Source: Toxorhynchites rutilus septentrionalis (Eukaryota > Arthropoda > Insecta > Diptera > Culicidae). From it: a DNA stretch of 64,000 bases. The notes below the pieces were generated by a model. The model was not told the DNA's origin. It did not search any database and saw nothing but the letters and a program-made list of their open reading frames with translations. The DNA lies in assembly GCF_029784135.1 (NCBI RefSeq), contig NC_073746.1, positions 114,140,035-114,204,034 on the forward strand. Reading direction: 5' to 3'. Of the stretch, positions 53,661 to 64,000 are shown piece after piece; position 1 is the stretch's first letter; each line of letters starts with the position of its first letter. The position numbers and the translations under genes were made by a program.

Positions 53661-54618
53661 CTATCTTGGCACCGGACAGATACCGGGGTATAAATGAAAT
53701 TTTAGTTGCAATGTTCATGTCCATCCAGCTGATCGCCACGGCCACGAAAGAGCTGAAAAACATACCGAAATCCATCTTGTCATTGGTCATGGCTGAGGTT
53801 CCGACCAACTGCCGTAAGGCATTTTCGTAGAAGAAAATTTGTTCCATCGAATTATCTTTTGTAATTTTTTTCATTGCCATCCAAAATGAGTCAGTTTTGT
53901 CAATGCACATGTTGTTTAGCGCGGAAATGTTTTTTTTTTACTCGCCAATGTGATGTCTCAATAGATTGTGTCTGGTTTTAAAAAATGATCATTTTTCGAG
54001 AATCCAAAACGTCAAATATCATGGAAAAACCCAGGCAAACCATCAACCTCGACTGCACGTTAAATCAGTATAGTCGAAAGGCAGTTTGGTATGATCAGAA
54101 GGGAGTAATGTATTTTAACCTTTAAAGCCCGACGAAACCGTTAAAAATTAACATTAATTTGAATCGAACATTGGTGAAGAATAGGCAGGCTACACACAGT
54201 ACTTCGTGAGAATGCTCTTCAATAAAAAAAATGTAGAAAAAGGCTTGATTACTGGTTTTCTTCTGAATGAGCACGTATTTTCGGTCTATAATCAACAAAT
54301 ACCAAATACCTTTTTTGAATTTTGAATTTGAATTTGAAGCTGAGATTTTCCCCCTACAATTAGGGCATGTTCTAATCAATAAAAATGCGTATCAACAACG
54401 GTGATGCATACCCTTTTGAATTTCCGATTTCAGTCTCGGCTACAAAAAAACTAAATTTTCAAAAGTTTCCGAAAAAGTTTGCTTTTTCCGTGTCATTGTT
54501 TTTTCCATACCTTCAACGTATGTTTTCTACATAAGCTCAAACAGAGATTCATTACATTGTGTATTCATCAGATACTCAGATAATCTAATTCAACATAATA
54601 CTAATAACGACTTCCTTA
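53661..54618. other. No gene recognised
   Basis: A minus-strand frame of 135 codons (53,503-53,910) overlaps the repeat at its 3' end and shows no domain. The remainder is AT-rich. Confidence 0.4.
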
Positions 54619-54620
54619 TA

Positions 54621-55889
54621 CAGGGTTTCCCATTTAGGCTTCCGAAAGTATACAGCCCTGCGCTGACAACCGTTTGACATAGCTGTCAACCAAAGCGTCA
54701 TATCGTTAGTTGAATGTCTGCCATTTTACAATATGGATCGTTTTAGCATCGCATAACGTGTTAATTTTGTTAAATTATACTATAAAAATGATGAAAACCC
54801 GGCAAATGTTTTTCGAGCATTACGGACGGATTTTGGTCGTCATGGACGGCCTACAGAGCACACAATCGCTAATGTAGTGCGTAAATTCGAACAAACTGGA
54901 TCCGTAGCGGATATTGTGAAACCTGTGCATCATCGTAATGTGCGTTCGGTCGAAAATATTGTTGCTGTTGCTGCCAGTGTGGAGGATGACCCGAATGTTT
55001 CGATTCCACGGCGTGCTCAGTAATTGGGCTTGTCAAACACATCATTGTGGCGAATTTTGCATTTGGACTTGCACCTACATCTATATAAAGTCCAACTGGT
55101 ACAAAAATTAGAGCGTGGTGACCATGGAATGCGTCGGGCATCTGAATTTTCGCATCAAATTTTCTCCAGCGATGAGGCACATTTCGAGCTCGGTGGCTAT
55201 GTGAACACCAAAAATTTCCGTATATGGGGCTCAGAAAAACCACACGTGATTGTTGAGAGGCCATTGCATCCGCCAAAAGTCACTGTTTGGTGCGCATTAT
55301 GGTCTGGTGGAGTCGTCGGGCCGTATTTATTTGAAAATGAGGACGGCGAGACGGTAACTGTGAATGGTGAGCGCTATGGCCGCATGTTGACAGATTTTTT
55401 TGCCACAAATTGAAGATATGGATACGGATGACATGTGGTTTCAGCAGGACGGCGCCACGTGCCACACAACACGACCGAACATGGTCATATTGCGAACGAA
55501 ATTTGAGGGACGCATAATTTCGCGTTTTGGTGATGCCAATTGGCCGTTCAGATCATGCGATTTGAACCCGCTAGACTTTTTTTTGTGGGGTTATGCGAAA
55601 GACCGTGTCTATGCCAACTCTCCGCAAACTCTTGAACATTTGAAAGACAACATTCGTGAAGTTATGACCGAGATACCGCCCCATATGTGCCGAAAAGTCA
55701 TCGAAAATTACCTGTTCCGGATCAAGGTGTGCGAGGAAGCCCTAGGTGGACATTTGAATGATGTTGTATTTCACACATAATGACATAAACCAAACTTTAA
55801 TTTGAAATAAAAGTTTCATCGAAATTCGAATTCTAAGTGTGTTTTAAATATTTCAATTTACTTTCGGAATTTAAAGTTGGAAAACCCTG
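54621..55889 (+). mobile_element. Mariner-like DD41D transposon, second family
   Basis: A 1,269-bp element starting CAGGGTTTCCCATTTAGGC and ending with the complement of CAGGGTTTTCCAACTTTAAA. The inverted repeats are imperfect but both include TTCCGAAAGTA about 20 bases in. TA flanks lie at 54,619-54,620 and 55,890-55,891. The transposase relic has DD41D spacing like the element at 11.6 kb, but termini and protein differ strongly. This is a separate subfamily. Confidence 0.88.
54733..55780 (+). pseudogene. DD41D transposase (second family), broken
   Basis: Starts M-D-R-F-S at 54,733. A TAA at codon 8 is followed by in-frame sense through R-P-T-E-H-T-I-A-N-V-V-R-K-F (helix-turn-helix region). 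Another TAA lies at 55,021. The frame resumes with F-S-S-D-E-A-H-F (first Asp) and E-T-V-T-V-N-G-E-R-Y. A one-base shift near 55,400 (T-run) then moves to the frame with F-Q-Q-D-G-A-T-C-H-T (second Asp) and C-D-L-N-P-L-D-F-F (third Asp). There are 41 residues between the last two. The usual S-P-D is S-C-D. It ends TAA at 55,778-55,780. At least two stops and one shift are present. Confidence 0.86.
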
Positions 55890-55891
55890 TA

Positions 55892-57965
55892 TATACGAAT
55901 AGAATCCACGAAAATGGATCAGCAGTCATAATGGTATTAAACTAAACTCTCACTCATGTTCCACCGTGCCCAGAATGTTCGACTGCGATAAAATCAAATC
56001 CCTTCTCCTGGTAAACGCGTCCCGGTGGCTTATATAAAATATTACATTAGAATTATGATTTATTCGGTTGGAAATCAAAACAAAGCGGCCGTATAAAAAT
56101 AGCATCCTTTTTTTTTAACAGCTTCATCATAAACTCATAAACTCACGTTGAATAGCGCGACCGCCGCTGGGGAGCTGGGAGAAGAACATTGAGTAGATTT
56201 TTTTCAGCGCTCACATCATTTGAGGACATAATCCCGTGGACAGGTCGGCGACGGGTTTGACCCCCGTGGCTGATATAAATTTTCACTCACGCGATCTCGA
56301 AACCACCCGGAGCTGCAACATGAAGTACAGGTACAGGTAAATGAAATGCTATTACACACACCCCTCACGCTGGCTTGTGTCGAGTAGATTGAAACGTGTT
56401 CGTTAGTAAAAAATCGATATCAATAAGCGTAACCAGCGAGACCAGCAATATTCCAATAAATATCGATGTCCCCCCGGGTGAAATTGAGTGATAAACTAAA
56501 TTGTCAATAATTAATCATGAGTTTGACATGTCCGCCCCACCCCTTGATAATCGTATTTCGATACGGGGTCAATTTATAACGCAAGCCGAATGTAATTCCA
56601 CATTGATCAGCAAATATAATTTGAGTCAAAAACCAGCCACCCACAGATTTTGCTGAAGGTACATCATTGCAATGTGTTCGGTGTAACCGTAATTCAATAC
56701 GTATGTGACCAGAATGGTGATCAACAACCATATACTTTGTGGTATTTGATTTGGATTTGCTGAAAAAAACTGCACACCATCTCCCGTGTATGTGCATCAG
56801 CAATTTGTTGGAACGTTCCGAGGAATTCCCAGCTGAATGTAGCACCAGTACTACATCAAAAGGAGGCTCGATCTTGAAACCTCATCTCCTTACAAACAAA
56901 AAAAAACTCAATCTCACATCACCACCCCAACAAACAGTGTGTGAGTGTAGTCCGGAATCATGCGACGGAATTCTCCGAAAAGCTATCGACTCAGCATTAG
57001 AAGAAGTACATAAGACACCACGTCATGAGTTTCCACGCCAATTTATTCTCGTATAATAAACCTGCCCTGCCGACTGAGTTAATCTCTTTTTTTTCTGTCG
57101 TTCCATCCTTTTTCGAGGGCTTCGTTTTGAAAAATAATTCTCCCAGAGCTTCACTTATTCACGATATACAGCACTCATCGGTGTACTCGATGCTCTTTCT
57201 TCCGGTCCCGATGTTGCCGGCTAATCATTTATTAATTACTTTATGTGTACATAAATACGCCACCCGAGAGAGGGGGAGAAGGGAGCTCCTGCTACGCTGC
57301 TTCCGTTACAGCAGGAGGAGTAAAGATGCCATCATCAAAGGATCCTCCACACAGCTTTAATGGGGGTGGGACAAGAAGAACGGCTGCGAGGATGGAGAAG
57401 ATGTTCACTCTAGGAACTTTTTTCGAACGCTAATGACAAAGAACAAAGAGGAGAAAGTATACCCATCGTACCCTTCGGAAGCTCGGGCCGAGCCAAATAA
57501 ACTGTCCATCAGAGGTCGTTTCCTTGGTGTTCGAGTCAGATATAATTAAAGGAATACTAAGAATATGTGTTCTTAATCGGGAGAATAATGGTGACCATGA
57601 GTTGCTCATGACCATGTATCCCTATCAATGAACCAAACAGTATTGAATGGAATCGTTGAATCGGTATAGATGTTTATGTTTATGCAATGGAGCTCGATCA
57701 TCATGTATTGGTGTATTGGCTCGACCGGAAAGTTTGTTTTGCCACCGATGACGAATTTCAAATGACTAGTCACTAGTCAAGTCAACTTCCGAATCGATTG
57801 GCTGTTGTAGGTCCTCTGGCAAACAGGATTGACTGCTGAGAGAGTTACCTCAGTAAAAGCACTTTCTATTAGTTAATGGGCCCAAAATTCCGATGTGTAT
57901 CGTGTGTACTAAATTGACAGCACGTGCGAAACCTTCAGCTTATGTGACGCACCGGATTTGAGGTA
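55892..57965. other. No gene recognised; probably single-copy DNA
   Basis: Two kilobases of less AT-rich sequence with no transposon ends. Frames up to ~113 codons overlap on both strands, none recognised. A short ATG-led frame at 56,320 runs into a splice-donor-like CAGGTAAAT and has a TATAAATT upstream, but this is not enough to call a gene. Confidence 0.4.
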
Positions 57966-58343
57966 CAGTCGATGGGGGTGAAAATGGGTCAAAAAAGGTA
58001 GTTTTCGAACTTTTTGTTGAATAACTATTGTAAATTAGAGTAAAAAACAATTCTGATTACGTAGAAATGTTTTCTAATGACGAACACTTGTAAGTGTTCA
58101 AAGAACTGTTGAATGATATTAATTTTACACTGAACTACGATTAAATGAAAGTTGACCCAATCTCACGCTTTAGAGGGGGTGACAATGGGACAAAGTAGTG
58201 AATATTACTTTCTATTAAGAATTGTGTTTTGAAATCAATTTCTCAATAATTTCAAGGTTATTGAACAGCATGTAACTGTCTTGAATGATTATTTGAGTTA
58301 CGAAAATGGTGTCAATCCGCCTAGAAGTGCGATGGAAATGTTT
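57966..58343. repeat. Possible TA-flanked repeat fragment
   Basis: CAGTCGATGGGGGTGAAAATGG follows a TA at 57,964-57,965, and a related GGGGGTGACAATGGGAC word recurs at 58,177. This recalls one end of a Tc1/mariner-type MITE, but the matching other end was not found. Confidence 0.3.
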
Positions 58344-59870
58344 ATATACAGCCATTCCATGTCAAACCGATATAGTGGTTCTCAGATTTTAGTGAAAAGT
58401 GGTAGTTTATTTCTTTATCACAAAACATTAGACCCGTATTTTTTATCATTAGGGTGATCGTTTCCATTTTAGGGTTGCCCAAAAAAACAATTTTTACCCT
58501 TTTTTCCAAAAATGACTTTTTTTTTAAATTCATAACTTTTGAACTACTGTACCGATTCGGATGATCTTCATATCAAATTAAATAGGTGACCATTTCCATT
58601 TTAGGGTGGTCCGAGAAATCATTTTTTTCTCATTTTTTTTTCCAAAAATTAGTTTTTTTTAAAACTCACAACTTTTGAACTACTGCACCGATTCAAACGA
58701 TTGACATATCAAATTAAAGACGATTAGCTAGTCTCTTTTCGAAAAATATTATACTCGCAGAAATTTTAGATTTTGGTCTTGTAATTATTGATTGTATTTT
58801 TTTTATAGTTTACATTGTCTCGGGACCAAGGGCGCTATATTTTTTTCTATTGACAGCTAAGATTTTTTAAGATAACATATACAAAATTCTGAGATGTATC
58901 ATTTTATGTTATTGAGTTATGATTTTTCAGAATCAACTGATGATCCGAAAAATCATTTTCCCCTTTTTTCCAAAAATTACTTTTTTTTTAATTCATAACT
59001 TTTAAACTACCGGGCCGATTCAGATGATCGATATACTAATTTGAAGCAACATGAAATACCACCTGTGTATAAAAATGGGATTCTAGTCGCATAGGAATAT
59101 TGAACGAAAACTGAAAACAATCACTCGAAAACGGGAAAAAACACCTCTCTGATATTTGGATAAATTATGTAAAAAAAACCTCAGCTTCCAAGAAAAAATA
59201 TAAAAAATATGGTGCCCTTAGTTCCGAAACCATTTACGAAAACAAAATCTGTTTTTTTTTTCAAGTGCAATGTTTTTCAAATAAAACTAGCTCATTGGCA
59301 TTGATTCTAGTTCCATATATCTAATCTAGTCGAACGGCAATATTGAACGAGGACTTAACACAAGTTAACTTTGAGATATCACAACTCACGAATGAAAAAA
59401 ACACCTCTCTGGTTCTTGACATGTTAAGTAATATAACTTCAATTTTCAAGAAAAAAAATAGTACCCTTGGTCCCGAGATCATGAAAACAAAAAAAAAATA
59501 AATGCAATCTATAATTACGAAAATGAAATTCAAGTTTTTTGTAACCTTAATATTTTTTCAATAAAGAATAGCTCTGTGGTTTCCATTCTATATATCGATA
59601 ATCTGAGTCGGTTCAGTAGTTCAAAAGTTATGTTTTTGAAAAAAGTCATCTCTAGAAAAAAGGGTGAAAAATTGAGTTTTCGAACTATTTGTGAACTTTG
59701 AAAAATCATAAATAAAAACAAAAATAAAACTCATCTCTGATTTTTGGATTTTTTATGTAAAATACCTCAGTTTTCAAGAAAAAATATAAAAAATATGGCG
59801 CTTTGGTCCCGAGACCGTGTAAACAAGCGGAACCTTTTTTCATAGGGGCCACTAACACGTGTTAGTCATG
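58344..59870. repeat. Inverted array of ~300-bp family S units
   Basis: Begins with the ATATACAGCCATTCCATG head. From about 58,500 to 59,050 the units run on the minus strand (AACTTTTGAACTACTG..CCGATTC, GTCTCGGGACCAAGGGCGC). From about 59,100 to 59,870 they run on the plus strand (CCTCAGCTTCCAAG, GGTCCCGAGATCATG, CTGAGTCGGTTCAGTAGTTC). Four to five degenerate units are present in total. The two halves could fold back on each other. Two plus-strand copies occur at 300-845. Noncoding. Confidence 0.6.
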
Positions 59871-60119
59871 GTACCACGGACCGCAAAAAATAATGGTTGT
59901 TAACCGCATTGTTAACGTAGGACTACGGAATTATAGTTGACGAGAACAAACATAATATAAATTCAAGAATCACGTCGATTTTTATGTCGTCTGGTGGAGG
60001 GTGCTGCTGCCTTTTGCACCATACGCACACATTATTGTTGATTTAATGCGTTGCTAAAGGTAGATTGAAGGGTGGAAATGTGGTATAATAGTGAAATAAA
60101 ATATAGTCGTCTGTGATTG
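59871..60119. other. No gene recognised
   Basis: Short spacer with a TAACGTAGGACTACGGAATT motif at about 59,911, a fragment of the GACGTAGGACTACG repeat. Confidence 0.4.
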
Positions 60120-61155
60120 AGATGGCAACCTTCCTGATTTTCCAGGATTTCCCAGACTTTTTGGGGCGTTCCCTGATATCCTGACAAACACTCAATTTTG
60201 CCTGATTTTTCTGAAATGATCCTGATTTCTCCTGATTTTTCTACTTTTTACTTTATCCGAATGAAAATTATCCGTAAAAAATATTCCTTTAAAAGTTTTC
60301 CTGTTTCGAAATAAGAACTGTCATAATAGTTCTCCGGTCCGCACATGTACATTGAGTTGAATTCTCTTAATGCAAAGCTTTACTTAACATTACCATCAAT
60401 ATGTATAATCGTCGTGAATCGATTGAATGAGCTTTTCGAGGTTTTTCAAAGTAGTGTTAGAAAATTTCATGAAGCCGATATCTGACATTTGAATAAATAA
60501 TAACGAGTTTGAGGAAATACGTTTCAGTGTGTAAAGTTCATCAAAAGAGACTTTTTGAATTGAAAATCAGTATAATAAAATTTTATAGAGCATTTGCTCG
60601 TCACATTGAAAATAGAATCAACGAATTATATACGAATATAAACGAACGTATCAAATAACAACTTAATAAAAAAAAACTCAACAAACATGTTCTGGGATGA
60701 TAGAATTTTTAACTTGCCTAAAAGATGGCGAAAGTTGGCAAGAGAATGTAGGATAAAATAATAAGATTGTAGAATGCAGAACAAAATTTAATACACGTAT
60801 ATCTGCCTACGAAAATTACGCTTTTGTTTTCACAAAAACCGGCACAAACTTGCCGGACAACCCAATCACCCCTATTCTGTATTTCGATCGATTCGAAATA
60901 TTTCGAATGACTTGATAAAATTCCATTCTGTATTCCGTTCGAGTTGTTTTTGCATTTCATTCGATCTGTTGCTCTTCAAAAACTAAATTGGCAAAATGTT
61001 CGAAGGAACGTTTGCAAAATGGGAACGCAAAATTATAACTCGAACGGAATATCGGTTTCGAACGAAATGGGCCTAATATGAGCTATCCTGATTTCTCGCT
61101 GCTTTCTAATTTCATTTCTTCCTGATTTTTGAAAATTATAATTGGTAACCTGTAA
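60120..61155. mobile_element. Possible hAT-like repeat with CCTGATTTTT words
   Basis: The left end GATGGCAACCTTCCTGATTT and the right end complement CAGGTTACCAATTATAATTT both pass into CCTGATTTTT/AAAAATCAGG words, which are concentrated at both ends (60,125-60,245 and 61,080-61,135). The structure fits a hAT-like nonautonomous element, but the termini are too diverged to be sure. A smaller repeat lies inside at about 60,870-61,075. Confidence 0.3.
60870..61075. mobile_element. MITE-like repeat, ATTCTGTATTTCG type
   Basis: CCCCTATTCTGTATTTCGAT near the left, a second TTCTGTATTCCGTTCGAG inside, and ATAACTCGAACGGAATATCG with GAACGAAATGGGCC on the right form loose inverted repeats. Words of this kind (TTCTGTATTTCGTTCGA) are common in insect MITEs. 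Noncoding, ends approximate. Confidence 0.35.
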
Positions 61156-62534
61156 CAGAATGTGTGTCAATTGCGAAAGAGATCACCACTATAGCATTCG
61201 TATTGAACACTCAGTGCAATGCGTACATTGACAAAAGAAAACAAATTCCATCATATGGCCAGCTTATATATTGCTCTCGCGAGCATCACTGTGCCATCAG
61301 TTATGACCATCTTAAGAGAGGAAGGAATATGTTATCTAGGACGATATATAAAACAGGGTGGCATTTGTGAGACAGCGCATAACTCGAGAACGGATCGTCC
61401 GATTTGAGTTGTTTTTATTCTGCTGCCTTTGTTTCCGCCTAAAAAAACTTTTTACAGCGAGGAAAATTTGAATTTTTTGACGAAAAGTTTGAAATTACGG
61501 AAATTTTTTTTTATACGGCGCAACAATGAGATCGTAGTTGGCGTTTTTGAACTTTCAATCGAGCAATTCCACAGATTCTCTTTATGTTTAGTCATTTCAC
61601 GTTGATTCTTTGCCCCAGTTGATACTGCTGAAAAATAACTTTGTAGCGTTATGTGAAGATGCTGCGTTTAACTACGAATATACGAGTTGCGTTACAAAAT
61701 GATTCGGCTGGACATTTTCTCGAATGAATTGTTAGCGATAGGTAATTGGAAAGCAACACATCATGCCAACAACAACAAAGCGAATTTCCAACGAATTAAT
61801 TTCGATCCCGATTTCATGCGCCGTATGTCCACGCTTCTTATTCATATTATTTGACGAAGGATTACGTGTTTAATTTCTAAACAGGGGGTAACTTTACGGA
61901 ATTAGAATGACTATAATCTGCGCGATGTGCTGTATCAATTTTTTAAAGAACATTTTATAATATTTATTTATTTTTATTAAATCATTCATACTTTTTCATT
62001 ATTAAAGAATCTGACGATTGATCGATTAAATCCCGATTAGGAACGAATTTGTAGAACATGTTGATCGCAATAAAAATTGTGAATAAATTTAAAATGAAAA
62101 ATGTACAGGAAAATTAGCTCAATTGTATAGAAACCTGTGACCGATGTGGCCAAGTTGATAGGGCCACCAGTGTTTGCCGATTGATCATTTCGCTGAATAA
62201 TTCGCTTTCGTTCGCTCAAATATGATCTTACAGGAATCATTTCCCCAGGGACATTCTTTTGCCTTTACGTGCTACAAAAAACGACACAAAAGAGAACGAG
62301 ACAACTCTGCTCCGGTTCGCACTTCATGATACACCAACACGCAATCAAAACCGCCATGAAAGGTTTCAGTGCAGAACGTTTATATTCTTCTTTGCCTCTA
62401 ACTCATTACATGTCGAACCTCTTCATGCATCATGAAACAGCAGGATCATACGGACAACGCATAGCGAATGATCCATATTCAACTAATGTAGCAGATCCCG
62501 ATCCATTAGTCTCAGAGAGTGCTAACTCTCTAAC
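61156..62534. other. No gene recognised; fragment of GACGTAGGACTACG repeat
   Basis: Bases 61,845-61,920 (TGACGAAGGATTACGTG, AGGGGGTAACTTTACGGAAT) belong to the dispersed repeat of 7.1 and 53.3 kb. The block ACAGGGTGGCATTTGTGAGA at about 61,353 looks like one end of a DNA element, without a partner. The rest is AT-rich and unrecognised. Confidence 0.4.
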
Positions 62535-62536
62535 TA

Positions 62537-63833
62537 AAGGGTGTGTCACATCAAATTGCATCACGGAAAAAACGCTGTAGAAATTCGCCCAGTAGACCGA
62601 TCCTTTTGAAAATTTTAGACAGTAAAATAAAAACTATTAAACAACTTTTGGCATTTTCTTTTTATTCATACTTCGAGCCCAAGCCCGTATGCTCGCACCT
62701 TCCTCTTTACCTCGTCCATAAGGTTCTGTACAACGTCAGGTTGTAGTTTTTTTTTAACAGAAATCCATTTTCTCTTGTAGTCCGCCTCCGATTTGACAAC
62801 TTTTGGGTTCTTCCGAAGGGCCTGCTTCATAATCGCCCAATATTTCTCTATTGGGCGAAGCTCCGGCGCGTTGGGCGGGTTCATTTCCTTTGGCACGAAG
62901 GTGACCCCGTTGGCTTCGTACCACTCCAACACGTCCTTTGAATAGTGGCACGAAGCGAGATCCGGCCAGAAGATGGTCGGGCCCTCGTGCTGCTTCAATA
63001 GTGGTAGTAAGCGCTTCTGTAGGCACTCCTTAAGGTAAACCTGCCCGTTTACCGTGCCGGTCATCACGAAGGGGGCGCTCCGCTTTCCGCAAGAGCAGAT
63101 CGCTTGCCACACCATGTACTTTTTGGCAAACTTGGATAGTTTCTGCTTGCGAATCTCCTCCGGAACGCTGAATTTGTCCTCTGCGGAGAAGAACAACAGG
63201 CCCGGCAGCTGACGAAAGTCCGCTTTGACGTAGGTTTCGTCGTCCATTACCAGGCAATGCGGCTTCGTCAACATTTCGGTGTACAGCTTCCGGGCTCGCG
63301 TCTTCCCACCATGTTTTGCCTTTCGTCGCGGTTAGGAGCCTTCTGAACCATGTATGTACGCAGGCCCTCCCGCTGCTTGGTCCGCTGGACGAATGAACTT
63401 GACAAATTCAGCTTATTGGCGACATCCCGGACCGAACTTCTCGGATCACGTCTAAACTGCTTAACTACGCGCTTGTGATCTTTTTCACTGACGGAGCATC
63501 CATTTTTATCGTTCTTCACCTTCCGGTCGCTGGTTAGGTTCTCGAAGTATCGTTTTAGTACTCTACTGACCGTGGATTGGACGATTCCCAGCATCTTACC
63601 GATGTCCCGATGTGACAACTCCGGATTCTCGAAATGAGTGCACAGGATTAATTCACGACGCTCTTTTTCGTTCGACGACATTTTTCCAAATTTACGAAAA
63701 ATTGACAGTGAAGCATGGCCAACGTGATCTATACACTCTTATCTGATTATAAGCGGAAGCTGAAGATATAATTCCTAAAAATTAAATTTCTACAGCGTTT
63801 TTTCCGTGATGCAATTTGATGTGACACACCCTT
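62537..63833 (-). mobile_element. Tc1/mariner DD37E (ITmD37E-type) element, copy 2
   Basis: A 1,297-bp element with perfect 49-bp terminal inverted repeats starting AAGGGTGTGTCACAT (62,537-62,585 and complement 63,785-63,833). TA flanks lie at 62,535-62,536 and 63,834-63,835. It is almost identical to the copy at 13,286-14,566. The 16-bp length difference is explained by a 17-bp deletion in copy 1 and a one-base deletion here. Confidence 0.95.
62666..63681 (-). pseudogene. DD37E transposase, one frameshift
   Basis: Starts with ATG at 63,681 (M-S-S-N-E-K-E-R-R-E-L), the presumed native start lost in copy 1. The N-terminal 125 or so codons carry both helix-turn-helix segments. At 63,305-63,307 there are three C where copy 1 has four (14,054-14,057), so the frame breaks between the DNA-binding and catalytic halves. 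The catalytic half is open in the second frame to 62,666, with V-M-D-D-E-T-Y, F-W-P-D-L-A-S-C-H-Y and L-R-P-I-E-K-Y-W and DD37E spacing. A few substitutions separate it from copy 1. One missing base is the only obvious lesion. Confidence 0.92.
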
Positions 63834-63835
63834 TA

Positions 63836-64000
63836 ATATGATCATTTGGCTAGATAGAACCTTAGGGGAACGGAGTCAGATCATATTTTTCATTTTTAAC
63901 GCTTCTATCCCTTGAAATATATATATTAACTAGCTGACCTGGCAAACGTTGTTCTGCCAAATAAATTATTTCTAGTGAATATTTTGGGTGTTGAATAGAA
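63836..64000. other. Right edge, no gene
   Basis: Contains CTAGCTGACCTGGCAAACGT at about 63,931, a sequence type I recall as dispersed in insect genomes, but the element it belongs to runs out of the window. Confidence 0.3.

Noticed and set aside
53503..53910. 135-codon minus-strand frame as a host gene
   Set aside because: Its 3' half lies in a dispersed repeat and no motif is recognisable. A real exon cannot be excluded but is not supported.
56270..56345. TATA box, ATG and splice donor of a first exon
   Set aside because: TATAAATT, ATGAAGTACAGG and CAGGTAAAT are in a plausible order, but the exon would be under 20 bases of coding and nothing downstream supports it.
63931..63975. Named dispersed element starting CTAGCTGACCTGGCAAACG
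   Set aside because: The sequence seems familiar from insect genomes, but only one edge is in the window and I cannot assign a family.
1..64000. Endogenous viral element
   Set aside because: None of the longer frames shows viral replicase, capsid or glycoprotein motifs. All recognisable reverse transcriptases belong to non-LTR elements and no LTR pairs were seen.

Overview
This is a stretch of insect nuclear DNA, most likely from a culicine mosquito of the Aedes type. It is AT-rich and dense in transposable elements, with no recognisable cellular gene, operon, rRNA gene or true tRNA gene. The mosquito call rests on the element mix: DD37E (ITmD37E-type) Tc1/mariner elements, a LOA/Lian-like non-LTR element with an RNase H domain, a CR1 element with a PHD-type ORF1, tRNA-derived SINEs, and a dispersed repeat carrying GACGTAGGACTACG that I associate with Aedes from memory. 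The species is an inference.

Layout. Bases 1-11.5 kb hold old dispersed repeats, a TIR element (4.3-5.66 kb) containing a LOA-type remnant and capped by a SINE, and a 750-bp AATCAG tandem array (7.86-8.6 kb) that fades into degenerate copies. Two DNA transposons follow: a DD41D mariner relative (11,593-12,909) and a DD37E element (13,286-14,566). A TA-flanked MITE lies at 17,165-17,624. The 20,672-26,517 block is a three-layer nest: a second copy of that MITE, split by a hAT-like element with an 8-bp target duplication, itself split by a nearly full-length CR1 retrotransposon. From 26.5 to 37.7 kb there are MITEs (one TA-type, several TTAA-type), a second hAT-like element, hairpins, and a foldback built from two opposed SINE-like copies. 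The 38-47 kb block is a second nest: a Tc1 element inside a short TTAA-type repeat, then a second Tc1 relic split by a 4.7-kb L1/Tx1-like retrotransposon. A SINE (47.46 kb) and a 5'-truncated LOA element (48.48-50.72 kb) come next. The last part has AT-rich repeats, a second DD41D element (54,621-55,889), an inverted array of ~300-bp units (58.3-59.9 kb), and a second DD37E copy (62,537-63,833).

Activity. Almost every coding region is broken by stops, frameshifts or truncation. The best-preserved are the CR1 ORF2 (open over its whole length), the L1/Tx1-like ORF1, and the transposase of the first DD37E copy. The two DD37E copies are nearly identical with (near-)perfect 49-bp ends, so that family moved recently. 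The lack of host exons suggests intergenic, intronic or heterochromatic DNA.

Best candidates for a second look: the nests, which give a relative insertion chronology; the paired DD37E copies with complementary lesions; two divergent DD41D families in one window; the inverted 300-bp array; and the foldback with 42-bp flanking direct repeats. I did not find a new enzymatic or defence system.
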